Source: Pelobacter sp. UBA6812 (GTDB taxonomy: Bacteria; Desulfobacterota; Desulfuromonadia; Desulfuromonadales; Syntrophotaleaceae). From it: DNA of 64,000 bases. The stretch spans positions 37,632 to 101,631 of the forward strand of contig DKEW01000055.1 of NCBI GenBank assembly GCA_002452265.1, given 5' to 3'. How positions within the stretch are numbered: the first letter of the stretch is position 1; every line of letters starts with the position of its first letter. A program made the translations under genes and the position numbers. Below are positions 31,830 to 40,402 of this stretch, one piece after another. The notes beneath the pieces were generated by a model, which saw nothing but the letters and a program-made list of their open reading frames with translations, had not been told where the DNA came from and made no database searches.

Positions 31830-32420
31830 TTACAGAGGCAACAGTTTTTTGCCGTAAACTTCGTTGATAACCTGGGCCAGGCCGGTGTAGATGGCGCTCA
31901 TGCCGCAGAAAATGCCTTCGTAGCCGGCGATGTGGCCGATGGTGTGACGCATGGGGTTGTCGCCGGGGATGGTGTGCTCATAGGCCAGCAGGAAGAACAG
32001 GATAACCAGGGTACCGAAAACTACCTGCAGGGCGCGGCTCAGTTTCAAGGTGCCGATGAACAGTACCAGGGTAAACAGGCCCCACATGAACAGGTAAGCG
32101 GCAAGACCGGCATCGTCAACTGCCACAGCTTTGCCAAAGCCCATGTCCGGCAGGATCCACAGGGCTACCAGGGTCAGCCAGAACATGCCGTAGGAAGTAA
32201 AGGCGGTAGTAGCGAAAGTGTTGCCTTTTTTCCACTCCATGATGCCGGCGATAACCTGGGCGGCGCCGCCGTAGAAGATGCCCATGGCCAGGATCATGGC
32301 GCTGAGGCCGATGATGTTAGCATTGTGCAGGTTGAGCAGGACGGTGGTCATGCCGAAGCCCATGAGGCCCAGAGGCGCGGGATTCGCGGTCTTGTCGACG
32401 ATCGAGAGCTGATCTGCCAT
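31830..32420 (-). CDS. satP: Acetate/succinate transporter, GPR1/FUN34/YaaH (SatP) family
   Basis: A 196-residue membrane protein with six hydrophobic segments and the family signature [18 protein letters not shown] near residues 12-29, [26 protein letters not shown], and the C-terminal [18 protein letters not shown]. Characterised members are channel-like hexamers for acetate (and succinate) uptake or efflux in the inner membrane. Fits an acetate-handling anaerobe together with ackA in this window. The start follows GGGAGGAAACAAACA. A promoter candidate lies about 105 bases upstream. Confidence 0.93.
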   Translation of the reverse strand: MADQLSIVDKTANPAPLGLMGFGMTTVLLNLHNANIIGLSAMILAMGIFYGGAAQVIAGIMEWKKGNTFATTAFTSYGMFWLTLVALWILPDMGFGKAVAVDDAGLAAYLFMWGLFTLVLFIGTLKLSRALQVVFGTLVILFFLLAYEHTIPGDNPMRHTIGHIAGYEGIFCGMSAIYTGLAQVINEVYGKKLLPL

Positions 32421-32524
32421 TGTTTGTTTCCTCCCAGAAAAATATAGGTTTTGCCGGCAATAGTTGCCGACACGAATGATTTCCTACTGGATGTGTTTAG
32501 AACTGTGTTTGTAGAAATCGCGGA

Positions 32525-32554
32525 ATTATTATTTATAATGAGGCGCGAAGTCAA
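32525..32554 (-). promoter_or_regulatory. Promoter candidate for satP
   Basis: On the minus strand TTGACT, an 18-base spacer and AATAAT, about 105 bases before the satP start. Visual match only. The rest of the 360-base gap (32,421-32,780) shows no gene. Confidence 0.4.
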
Positions 32555-32780
32555 GTCCCCAGTGTCTTAAAAAGCCTTTCGATGTGGTATACGTTTCAGT
32601 TTTGAGGGGATGTAACGGCTTGATGTATAGTTGAAAATTACTGCCGAACGGCCAAACGTGTGGATGCTTTCAGCAAAGGTTGACCGCTGCCGGGCGGGCT
32701 TGCTACTCTCTTGTTTCAAGGGCTTGCAGGAATGGCTTTTGCCGGTCGGGTATTTTTCCCGGCAGTTTTAACCTCTTAAG

Positions 32781-34634
32781 ATGACGGAAACAAAAATGTT
32801 CACCTTTGAAGCTGCAAAGTACCCCACCGCCAGTGGCGTGTATATCATGAAGGGTGAGCAGGGGACGGTTTTTTACGTTGGCAAGGCCAAGAACCTGCGC
32901 AGTCGGTTGCGCAGTTACTTCTCCGAGCATGGGGACAGCCGCCCGCAGATCCAGTTTTTACTTAAACGTGTCTGCGATATCGAAACCATCGTCACCGACA
33001 CCGAAAAAGAAGCGCTGATCCTGGAAAACACTCTCATCAAAAAATACCGGCCGCGCTACAACATCAATCTGCGCGACGACAAGACCTATCTTTCCTTGCG
33101 TCTCGACCCGCGCGAGGAATTTCCCATGCTGCAGCTGGTGCGGCGGGTGCGACGTGACGGGGCACTCTATTTCGGCCCCTATGCTTCATCCACCGCGGTG
33201 CGTGCCACCCTTAAGGAGATTTACCGGATCTTCCCCTTGCGGCGGCATCCCTTTGAAACCTGTCGCCGTCGTACGCGTCCCTGTCTCTATTATCAGATCG
33301 GGCAATGTAGCGGGCCTTGTCATGGCAAGATCAGCGCTGCGGACTATCGTCGGTTGGTCGACGGTGCTCTGGCGTTGCTGAGCGGACGGGAGACAGAGGT
33401 GGTGGCGGCCCTCCGGAGGCAGATGACGGTTGCGGCCGAGCGTATGGCCTTTGAAGAGGCAGCCCGATTGCGTGATCAGGTGCGGGCCATCGAGCAGACT
33501 GTCGAGCGGCAGAAGGTGGTGGAGTCCGGCGGCGGCGACCAGGATGTCATCGGCTTGCATCGCGAAGGGGGCGAGGTCGAGATCGCCATCCTGTTTGTGC
33601 GCGAAGGCAAGGTTATTGACCGACGCAGTTACAATCTTGAATGGCGACTGGACGAGGAGGAATTGCTCTCGACTTTTCTGCAGCGGTTTTACGGGCGCGA
33701 GGTGTGTATCCCCGATCGGGTGTTGTTGCCATTTTTGCCGGAGGGCAGCGAGGTGCTGGCCGACTGGCTGGGTGAGCAGCGGGGCAAAAAAGTGCAGGTT
33801 TTGGCACCTCAGCGCGGCGCGCGGCGTGAACTGGTGGCTTTGGCTGCCCGCAATGCCGAGGAAAGCTTTCGGGAAAGAGGTTCCCGGCGCGAGGCGCGGC
33901 AAGGGGTGCTGGAGGAGATTGCAACGCGTTTGCAGCTGAGCAGGGTTCCCCATCGAATTGAATGTTTCGATATCTCCAACGTTCAGGGGCGATTCAGCGT
34001 CGGCAGTATGGCGGTGCTTACCGATGGGGAGCCGGATAAGGCCGCTTACCGGCATTTCCGGATTCGCAGTGTCGAGGGCAGTGATGATTATGCTTCCCTT
34101 TACGAGGTTCTCAGACGCCGGTTGGAGCGTGGCGTGCGCGAGGAGATGCTGCCCGACTTCATTCTCATGGATGGTGGCAAGGGGCAGTTGACCGTGGTCT
34201 GCACAGTGCTGGATGAATTGGGTCTGGCAGGGCGCATCGATGTGGCCGGCATTGCCAAAAGCCGGGTCATGGCCAACGTTCGCGGCAAGGTGGTGGAACG
34301 CAGCGAAGAGCGGTTCTTTTTACCCGGTCGCAAAAATCCGGTCAACCTCCGTCAGGGATCACCGGCGTTGTTCATGCTCGAACGGTTGCGTGACGAGGCC
34401 CACCGATTTGCCATCACCCACCATCGAAAATTACGCCGTAGCAGCACCCTGGGTTCCGTGCTGGAGGAGATACCTGGGATCGGTGAAAAACGCCGTAAGG
34501 CGTTGCTGAAACATTTCGGCAGCCTGAAGGCGATTCAAGCCGCCACCCTCGACGAGTTGCGAGCCATGCCAGGCCTGCCTGCCGGACTGGCGGAACGTCT
34601 CTTTGCGGCGTTTCAGGAGCGGAAGTCATCGTGA
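32781..34634 (+). CDS. uvrC: UvrABC system protein C
   Basis: A 617-residue excinuclease subunit of full length. The N-terminal GIY-YIG endonuclease is clear (SGVYIMKGEQGTVFYVGKAK, LRSRLRSYF, residues 13-45), followed by a Cys cluster RPCLYYQIGQCSGPC, the UVR motif (around 205-225), an RNase-H-like second nuclease domain (CFDISNVQGRFSVGSMAVL; PDFILMDGGKGQL), and a C-terminal helix-hairpin-helix pair (EEIPGIGEKRRKALL; MPGLPAGLAERL). It makes both incisions around bulky lesions in nucleotide excision repair. ATG 32781 or 32796 could start it; no strong ribosome site favours either. Confidence 0.96.
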   Translation: MTETKMFTFEAAKYPTASGVYIMKGEQGTVFYVGKAKNLRSRLRSYFSEHGDSRPQIQFLLKRVCDIETIVTDTEKEALILENTLIKKYRPRYNINLRDDKTYLSLRLDPREEFPMLQLVRRVRRDGALYFGPYASSTAVRATLKEIYRIFPLRRHPFETCRRRTRPCLYYQIGQCSGPCHGKISAADYRRLVDGALALLSGRETEVVAALRRQMTVAAERMAFEEAARLRDQVRAIEQTVERQKVVESGGGDQDVIGLHREGGEVEIAILFVREGKVIDRRSYNLEWRLDEEELLSTFLQRFYGREVCIPDRVLLPFLPEGSEVLADWLGEQRGKKVQVLAPQRGARRELVALAARNAEESFRERGSRREARQGVLEEIATRLQLSRVPHRIECFDISNVQGRFSVGSMAVLTDGEPDKAAYRHFRIRSVEGSDDYASLYEVLRRRLERGVREEMLPDFILMDGGKGQLTVVCTVLDELGLAGRIDVAGIAKSRVMANVRGKVVERSEERFFLPGRKNPVNLRQGSPALFMLERLRDEAHRFAITHHRKLRRSSTLGSVLEEIPGIGEKRRKALLKHFGSLKAIQAATLDELRAMPGLPAGLAERLFAAFQERKSS

Positions 34635-34693
34635 CCGGGTGCATTCGGTGTATTTGACCGGAAGTTTTTCCACATGAACAAGAAAACCTGTTT

Positions 34694-34853
34694 ACCACGA
34701 AGGATTCATGCATTAACAGGGATATGCAGGATGATCAGGATAAACCTTTAAACCCAAGGCCGTTGGTTTTCATCCTGTCTATCCTGAATATCCCTGTTCG
34801 TGGAGGCTTTGTCGTTATAGGAACTTCTTCGTGTCCTTCGCAATCTTCGTGGT
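34694..34853 (+). repeat. Composite nested inverted repeat between uvrC and malQ
   Basis: Outer arms ACCACGAAGGA (34694-34704) and TCCTTCG...TCTTCGTGGT (34834-34853); inner arms AACAGGGATATGCAGGATGA... (34715-34744) and TTCATCCTGTCTATCCTGAA...CCCTGTT (34769-34798). The same two modules appear at 16,922-17,074, and the outer one at 6,003-6,113. The whole can fold as a long cruciform between two converging genes. Confidence 0.75.
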
Positions 34854-34881
34854 GCAAACTCCGATCAGACATTTATCCCAT

Positions 34882-36387
34882 TTAAGATACGTTTTTCGGC
34901 GCCCGGCCGAAGCGGCGGGTCATGTCTCCCAGACGCTGTTGCAGTTCCGAGGTCAGTGCACCCGGCAGGTAGCGCCAACCCCAATTGGCATCGGCGCGGC
35001 CGGGGTGATTCATCCGCGCTTCGCCACCCAGTTCCAGCAGATCCTGCAGCGGGCAGATGGCAAGTCGGGCAACGCTCGACCAGGCAAGGTGGATAAGGTC
35101 CCAGGGCATGCCCACTGAGGACCGGCCGAGGTAGGCTGCGGTTTCGTTGCGGAGCGCCGGCTCCAGAGTCTGCCACCAGCCGAGGGTCGTATCGTTGTCA
35201 TGGGTTCCGGTGTAGACGATGCAATGCACCGGCAGATTGTGGGGCAGGTAGGGGTTGTCCGGCCCGGAATCGAAGGCGAACTGCAAAATCTTCATGCCGG
35301 GCAGACCAAACCGGTCGCGCAGTTGCTCGACTTCGGGGGTGATGACGCCCAGATCCTCGGCCACCAGCGGCAATGCCGGATACTTATGCTGCAGGGCGGA
35401 GAACAGGGCTTCGCCGGGGCTGTCCCACCATTGGCCGTTGATGGCGGTCTTTTCCCCGGCCGGGATGGCCCAGCAGGCGATGAACCCACGGAAATGATCG
35501 ATGCGCAGCAGATCGCATTGTTGCAGGTTCCACGCGAGCCGGTCCTGCCACCAGGTGAAATCGTCCTGTTGATGCGCTTCCCAGCGATACAAAGGGTTGC
35601 CCCAGCGTTGGCCGGTAGCGCTGAAATAATCGGGGGGCACACCGGCCACCACCGTCGGCTGTAATTGCTGATCCAGATGGAACAGATCGGGGCGCGCCCA
35701 CACGTCCGCCGAATCAAGTGCCACAAAGATCGGCATGTCGCCCAGAATGCGCACTCCGCGCCGGTTGGCATAATCGCGCAAAGCCAGCCACTGTTCAAAA
35801 AATACGAACTGGCTGTAGCGATGGAAGTACAGGCTGTCCGCCAGTTCTGCACGGGCCTGCTCCAAGGCGTTCGGCTGTCTTTCCCTCAGGGGCTGGGACC
35901 ATTGCTGCCACGGCTGGTCGCCGAACTTCCGCCGCAGGGCGCAGAACATTACGAAGTCCTCCAGCCAGCCGGCCTGTTCATGGCAGAAGGTGTCGAAGTC
36001 GGTTTTACGCCGGGCAGAGGCTCCCTCGCGAAAGCGTTTGCCTGCCTTGCGCAGCAGTCGGGTTTTGAAAGGGTCGACGAACCCGAAATGCGCCAGACCT
36101 TCTTCCAGACTGACACCCGCCAGATCTTCAGGTTCGAGATCTCCCTCCTCCACCAACCGCTCAAGGGAAACCAACAGTGGATTGCCGGCGAACGCCGACA
36201 GGGCGCTGTAGGGCGAATGGCCGTAGCCTGTCGGACCCAAAGGCAGGATCTGCCAGATGCTCTGCCCTGCTCCGGCCAGAAAATCGACGAATCGCCAGGC
36301 TTCGGTGCCCAGATCGCCCATGCCGTGCGGCCCCGGCAGGGAGGTGGGGTGCAGCAGAACCCCGCTGGCGCGGTGCTGGCCCGTCAT
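34882..36387 (-). CDS. malQ: 4-alpha-glucanotransferase (amylomaltase, GH77)
   Basis: A 501-residue TIM-barrel enzyme of the bacterial/plant-plastid amylomaltase type. Family landmarks: SGVLLHPTSLPGPHGMGDLG at the N-terminus, LPLGPTGYGHSPYSALSAFAGN, the nucleophile region DLLRIDHFRGF, the acid/base region LVAEDLGVITPEV, and TGTHDNDTT. It transfers maltooligosaccharide segments in glycogen or maltodextrin turnover in the cytoplasm. Its start overlaps the stop of the upstream DUF5661-like gene by 4 bp, implying co-translation. Confidence 0.96.
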   Translation of the reverse strand: MTGQHRASGVLLHPTSLPGPHGMGDLGTEAWRFVDFLAGAGQSIWQILPLGPTGYGHSPYSALSAFAGNPLLVSLERLVEEGDLEPEDLAGVSLEEGLAHFGFVDPFKTRLLRKAGKRFREGASARRKTDFDTFCHEQAGWLEDFVMFCALRRKFGDQPWQQWSQPLRERQPNALEQARAELADSLYFHRYSQFVFFEQWLALRDYANRRGVRILGDMPIFVALDSADVWARPDLFHLDQQLQPTVVAGVPPDYFSATGQRWGNPLYRWEAHQQDDFTWWQDRLAWNLQQCDLLRIDHFRGFIACWAIPAGEKTAINGQWWDSPGEALFSALQHKYPALPLVAEDLGVITPEVEQLRDRFGLPGMKILQFAFDSGPDNPYLPHNLPVHCIVYTGTHDNDTTLGWWQTLEPALRNETAAYLGRSSVGMPWDLIHLAWSSVARLAICPLQDLLELGGEARMNHPGRADANWGWRYLPGALTSELQQRLGDMTRRFGRAPKNVS

Positions 36388-36836
36388 GACGGGTTACTTG
36401 AGCCGAGGGAGTCTTTTTCTGCGGCAACCAGCACCTGTCGCGCGGCCAGCAGGCGTCGGTAGTAGTTGGCGGCTTTCTGATGCTGGCCGGATGCCAGGGC
36501 CTTATGCAGATCCCCTTCCAGTTCGGCCACTTCCAGGCGCTTGTAATAGTCCATGGTTTCGAGCAGGTGCGCGACGACGATGCGGGCGGTCAACAGGGGG
36601 TGGTTGTTGGTGACGTTGGCTGCCGGATACATGGTGCCGTGCTCAAGCTCAACTTCCAGTCCGGCCCGAAAATCTTCCAACGGGATTTTCAACCCGGCCG
36701 TGTCGGTGTTGGCCAGGATCATGCCGGCTTCGTCTTCGGATACTTCGATTTTGTCCAGACATGTCCAGTCTCTTATATCCAGAGCTTTGCATACCCTCTG
36801 TACTTCCTCCACAGTGATATAGACAGGCAGTTCCAT
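36384..36836 (-). CDS. DUF5661-type conserved hypothetical protein
   Basis: A 150-residue soluble protein. N-terminal EEVQRVCKALDIRDWTCLD resembles a small helical domain; the middle VELEHGTMYPAANVTNNHPLLT followed by HLLETMDYYKRLEVAE is the conserved core of the DUF5661 family (HGxxxPxTNVTxxDPxxTGKIAxAHLxExPDYYxRLE). The C-terminal helix is Ala/Arg-rich (QHQKAANYYRRLLAARQVLV). It has no assigned function. It precedes malQ with a 4-bp overlap. Confidence 0.65.
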   Translation of the reverse strand: MELPVYITVEEVQRVCKALDIRDWTCLDKIEVSEDEAGMILANTDTAGLKIPLEDFRAGLEVELEHGTMYPAANVTNNHPLLTARIVVAHLLETMDYYKRLEVAELEGDLHKALASGQHQKAANYYRRLLAARQVLVAAEKDSLGSSNPS

Positions 36837-36975
36837 GGTGGTATCCTTTGGTTTGAGATGTGGTTGTCAGCTTGCTATTACGCTTCATTATACTCGATGT
36901 GGCGTGGTTTCCCACAAGCACCTGTTCAGTATGGGGTTTTTAACACGATGAGCGTTTCAGGCGAGGAGGATGGTC

Positions 36976-37770
36976 ATGGAGAATCAGCAGCGTGTGATCG
37001 AAGATGTCGGAATGGCCAGTTTGCAATTTCCTATCCGGGTTTTATCCGGGCGTAATGCCCAGGGGCAGGATACGGTTGCCAGTATAACCGTTAATGCCCG
37101 CATTCTTCAGGAATTTGAAGCTCGCTGGATCGACCGTTTTATCCAGGTATTGCATCGACATAGAGGTATTGTCGGCGCAACCGCATTGCAGGATCAGGCC
37201 CTCGATTATCTGCACGAGCTCAATGCCCGTTCGGTATGCGTTGAGTATGAATTTCCCTATTTTATCGAGAAGACTACCCCGGTGTCCGGGGAGAAGTGCC
37301 TGGTGAGGTATCGTTGCGCTTATGCGGTGCGGGTCCATGCCCTTAGTAGCGAACCAACAGTTCTTTTTCGTATAGAAGTGCCGTGCATAACCACCTACCC
37401 CAGCTCCTCTCGGGAAAAACCCGGTGGGTTGTTTGGCCAGCTCAGTCGCATCAGCCTGGAAGTCATGACGCGCAGGGATATCTACCCCGAGGATCTCGTC
37501 GACATGGTCGATCGTCAGGCCTTGGCGCCACTGTACTCTTATCTCACCGAAGCAGATCAGATGCATATAATCGAGCGGGTACATGCCGAGGAAAGGAGTA
37601 GCGTAGTGGTCCTGGACGCCATCAAATTGGAGTTAGCGCGTCGTCGGGATATTGAGTGGTATGCGGTCAAATCAGCCAATTACGGCATGCTGCATTCCTA
37701 CTCGACCATGGTCGGGCTGGAAAAAAGTCCCTGGGTTCCATTCAGCGGCTATGAGTCGGGTGATATCTGA
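36976..37770 (+). CDS. FolE2-like (GTP cyclohydrolase IB superfamily) protein lacking metal ligands
   Basis: The frame opens at 36970, but GAGGAGG abuts that ATG; ATG 36976 has proper 6-base spacing and gives 264 residues. The T-fold and family segments are present: VASITVNARILQEFEARWIDRFIQVL, VEYEFPYFIEKTTPVSGEKC, YAVKSANYGMLHSYS. In bona fide FolE2 the metal site is TTLCPCSKE...GAHNQRS; here the ungapped counterpart is TTYPSSSRE...GLFGQLS, so both cysteines (now Tyr141, Ser143) and the histidine (now Phe153) are gone. It is unlikely to open GTP by the known zinc mechanism; it may be a divergent T-fold enzyme or a regulatory paralogue. No folate genes are adjacent. Confidence 0.78.
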   Translation: MENQQRVIEDVGMASLQFPIRVLSGRNAQGQDTVASITVNARILQEFEARWIDRFIQVLHRHRGIVGATALQDQALDYLHELNARSVCVEYEFPYFIEKTTPVSGEKCLVRYRCAYAVRVHALSSEPTVLFRIEVPCITTYPSSSREKPGGLFGQLSRISLEVMTRRDIYPEDLVDMVDRQALAPLYSYLTEADQMHIIERVHAEERSSVVVLDAIKLELARRRDIEWYAVKSANYGMLHSYSTMVGLEKSPWVPFSGYESGDI

Positions 37771-37847
37771 AAGTTTGTGCTGCAGAGGTAAAACTTTGTA
37801 GGAGTTACGACTCATTCTGTGTTGCGGAGTCATTTAATCCGTATAGC

Positions 37848-38156
37848 TCAGACATTTGGTTCCGTTCTATTTCTGAGTTTGATCATGGGTGCCGGCAAGC
37901 TCCTGTTCCCTAGATCCTCCTGACACTCTTCGGCCGGAATCGGATAGCTCAGGTAATATCCCTGGCCTATCTGGCAACCCCGATTTTTTTAAAAGACTTT
38001 TTGATATTCCGTTTCGATGCCTTCCGCAATAACCCCCAGTTTAAGGGTGTTGGCAAGGGCGATACTGCCCTCTGCCAGCGCGCCATTACCCTCACCCTGA
38101 TTGAGTTTACTGATAAACGATCAGTCGATCTTGAGATTGTTGATGGGGAAGTTTTC
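37848..38156 (-). pseudogene. EAL-domain c-di-GMP phosphodiesterase, C-terminal pseudogene
   Basis: One minus-strand frame encodes FPINNLKID, stop, SFISKL, SIALANTLKLGVIAEGIETE, stop, GCQIGQGYYLSYPIPAEEC and a tail ending at 37848. These are the last conserved blocks of an EAL domain (LPxNxLKIDRSFI; IIALAHSLGLKVIAEGVETEEQ; GCDxGQGYYFSRPLPAEE). Two in-frame nonsense codons (TGA at 38121-38123, replacing the Arg of KIDRSF; TAA at 37989-37991) break it, and everything upstream of FPINN, including the EAL motif itself, is gone. It begins 34 bases past the ackA stop. Confidence 0.85.
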
Positions 38157-38189
38157 CCGGCAGGTTGCTTCGGCAGATCGGCGGGATGG

Positions 38190-39452
38190 TCAACGGGGTC
38201 CGTAGCCGGGTTGGGCGAAGGAATAGTTGAATTCCATGTGGTCGGCGTAGCTTCCATCGAGAATAGCAGCGACGTCTTCTATGAAAACCTGTTCTTCATC
38301 GGTCGGGATGACGAAGACCTTTATGGGGGATGTGTCGCTGGAGATGAGCGATTCTTTGCTGTCTGCCAGTTTGCGGTTGCGTTGTTTGTCGAGATCAATG
38401 CCGATATGCTGCATATTCTGCAGTGCCATTTCCCGAATAAGGGCGGAACGCTCTCCGACTCCGGCGGTAAACACTACGGCATCGAGGGGGCCTACCGCCG
38501 CCAGGTAGGCTCCGATGTACTTGCGCAGCCGATAACTTTCGATTTCCAGGCACAACTGGCAACGGGGATCGCCGTTTTGTGCCGCTGTGATGACGTCCCG
38601 CCGGTCGGTGTAACGCCCTGTAATACCCAACACGCCGCTTTTTTTGTTGAGCAGTGTGTCCATCTCGTCCGAGGAGAGGTTTTCCATCTTCATCATGAAA
38701 TGCGGGATGGCCGGGTCGATATCCCCGCAGCGCGTTCCCATCACGGCGCCTTCCAGGGGGGTGAGGCCCATGCTGGTATCGATGGAGATGCCGTTACGGA
38801 TGGCACAGTGAGAGACCCCGTTGCCGATGTGCATGGTGATCAGATTGCAGTCGCGGGCATGTTTGCCAAGCAGGGCCGCTGCCCGTTTCGATACATAGAG
38901 GTGGGAAGTGCCGTGAAACCCGTAACGTCGTACGCGGTAATGTTCGTACCATTCGTAGGGCAGGGCGTAAATGTAGGCATGTTTGGGCATGGTCTGGTGA
39001 AAAGCCGTATCGAAAATGGCGACGCTTGGCACGGTTGGCAGGGCAGCGCGTACCGCCTCGATCCCTGCGATGTTGGGTGGGTTATGCAGCGGAGCAAGGT
39101 GGGCAACCTCGCGGATGGTCGCCAGGACCTCATCGTCGATACGTACCGAACAGGTGAATTTTTCGCCGCCATGCACCACGCGGTGGCCAACGGCTGAAAT
39201 GGCCTCGATGTTGTCGATAACCGCCTGTGCGCCTTCGGTCAGCGTCTGCAGGATCAGGCCGATGGCGGTGTGATGGTCGGGACATTCCTGTTCCAGTCGG
39301 TAATCTTCTCTGCCGGGAACATTCTGAATGATGAATGAGCCTCCGACAATGACCCGTTCGACACCTCCTTTGGCGAGTATTTGTTTGTTGGTCCAATCAT
39401 AGAGATTATATTTGACCGACGAGCTGCCGCAATTCAGTGCCAGTATGATCAC
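38190..39452 (-). CDS. ackA: Acetate kinase
   Basis: A 420-residue ASKHA-fold kinase. The start is GTG (39452), 6 bases after GGGAGGAC. Motifs: NCGSSSVKYNLYD (phosphate 1), VGHRVVHGGEKF, AIFDTAFHQTMPKHAY, RYGFHGTSHLYVSKRAA, SMGLTPLEGAVMGTRCGDIDP and the C-terminal VFTAGVGERSALIRE. It converts acetyl phosphate and ADP to acetate and ATP (or the reverse). No pta gene is adjacent. The C-terminal extension after VFVIPTDEEQVFIEDVA is about 25 residues longer than usual (HMEFNYSFAQPGYGPR). The EAL pseudogene follows on the same strand. Confidence 0.96.
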   Translation of the reverse strand: MIILALNCGSSSVKYNLYDWTNKQILAKGGVERVIVGGSFIIQNVPGREDYRLEQECPDHHTAIGLILQTLTEGAQAVIDNIEAISAVGHRVVHGGEKFTCSVRIDDEVLATIREVAHLAPLHNPPNIAGIEAVRAALPTVPSVAIFDTAFHQTMPKHAYIYALPYEWYEHYRVRRYGFHGTSHLYVSKRAAALLGKHARDCNLITMHIGNGVSHCAIRNGISIDTSMGLTPLEGAVMGTRCGDIDPAIPHFMMKMENLSSDEMDTLLNKKSGVLGITGRYTDRRDVITAAQNGDPRCQLCLEIESYRLRKYIGAYLAAVGPLDAVVFTAGVGERSALIREMALQNMQHIGIDLDKQRNRKLADSKESLISSDTSPIKVFVIPTDEEQVFIEDVAAILDGSYADHMEFNYSFAQPGYGPR

Positions 39453-39634
39453 GTTGTCCTCCCGGGTTGCAGTATAATTAAAAACCTAACAAGAATTTAG
39501 GGAAATGCAACGAGGTCATCGCGGCCGTTGCCATGCTTGCGGCGTAAAAAAACTGCTGCGAATCGTTCATGGCACGTTATACTTTTTGACATTGTTCGGG
39601 GATATTCACGACGGCTTCATTAAGGAGGATAACC

Positions 39635-40078
39635 ATGCAAAGATCGGTCTGGGTATTGGCTATGGCATGTTTGGGAATGGGGGTGTTACTGGCTGCCGGT
39701 TGCGGTCGCGAGGAGCCTCAGGAGAACGGTGTGGCCGTTTCGCAAACCGAAGCGATGCCCATGGAACATGATATGGGAGCAGGGATGGATGCCATGCAAG
39801 GGATGGATCACGACATGATGGCTGCAACCGCCGCTACGGATGATGGCGCTGCCCTGTTTCAACAACACTGCGCCGTGTGTCACCCCGGTGGCAGCAATAT
39901 CATTAACCCTGCCAAGCCTCTTGACCGGCAGACCCTGGAAAAAAACGGCATAACCTCCGCGAAGGATATTCTGGCGATCGTGCGCAAACCCGGCCCGGGC
40001 ATGACGCCATTCGGCCCGGAGCTGTTGTCCGACAAAGAAGTGGAGCAAGTGGCCGAGTATATCCTGTCAACCTACTGA
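39635..40078 (+). CDS. Monohaem c-type cytochrome lipoprotein
   Basis: A 147-residue lipoprotein: signal peptide with lipobox LAAGC (Cys23), a Met/His/Asp-rich linker (MPMEHDMGAGMDAMQGMDHD, about residues 43-62), then a small cytochrome c domain with CAVCH haem site and a distal Met in GPGMTPFG. The haem fold class resembles cytochrome c6/c553-type class I. It probably shuttles electrons at the periplasmic side of a membrane. The Met/His-rich linker resembles copper-binding segments. The AAGGAGG site lies 6 bases before the ATG. A TATACT -10-like element is at 39577-39582. Confidence 0.88.
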   Translation: MQRSVWVLAMACLGMGVLLAAGCGREEPQENGVAVSQTEAMPMEHDMGAGMDAMQGMDHDMMAATAATDDGAALFQQHCAVCHPGGSNIINPAKPLDRQTLEKNGITSAKDILAIVRKPGPGMTPFGPELLSDKEVEQVAEYILSTY

Positions 40079-40095
40079 TCCTGGGCGCGGGTTGA

Positions 40096-40311
40096 TCATG
40101 AATGGCGCTTTCTGGCTCTGCGGTCGACAAGGTAGGCGATGAGCATGCCGAGGACCATCCCCACTAGCAAGGTTATGAGCAGCAGAGCAGCCAGCGGGGC
40201 TGTCATGGTCAGGTAAAGGATTCTGACCGGTACTTCAACGGTATTTTGCAGGATGATAATTATGGCCAGCACGGCCAGGATGAAGAAAGTGTAGAGTTTC
40301 AGGTTTTTCAT
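40096..40311 (-). CDS. LapA-domain (DUF1049) small membrane protein
   Basis: ATG 40311 is chosen (GGAGACG upstream), giving 71 residues; the open frame extends upstream without a good start. Two membrane helices (LYTFFILAVLAIIIILQNTV and APLAALLLITLLVGMVLGMLIAYL) flank the LQNTVEVPVRILYLTM motif of the LapA/LapB assembly family. It ends with a basic RRARKRHS tail. In E. coli LapA is associated with LPS assembly control; the role here is unknown. No lapB neighbour. Confidence 0.82.
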   Translation of the reverse strand: MKNLKLYTFFILAVLAIIIILQNTVEVPVRILYLTMTAPLAALLLITLLVGMVLGMLIAYLVDRRARKRHS

Positions 40312-40328
40312 AACAGACGTCTCCCCGG

Positions 40329-40346
40329 GCGGCTCGTCAGAGCCGC
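40329..40346 (+). terminator. GC-rich hairpin between the antiporter and lapA-like gene
   Basis: GGCGGCTC-GTCAGA-GCCGCC followed on the plus strand by TTTGTTTG. On the minus strand, where both flanking genes lie, no U-run follows, so its direction is uncertain; it may act only as a barrier to read-through on the plus strand. Confidence 0.4.
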
Positions 40347-40402
40347 CTTTGTTTGTCTTGCATGACGAGAGTTTTATGTTTGCAGCCGTGTTGCCGGCAT
40401 TG

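Noticed and set aside
38001..39197. A 398-residue plus-strand open frame opposite ackA
   Set aside because: Antisense shadow of acetate kinase; no domain or ribosome site.
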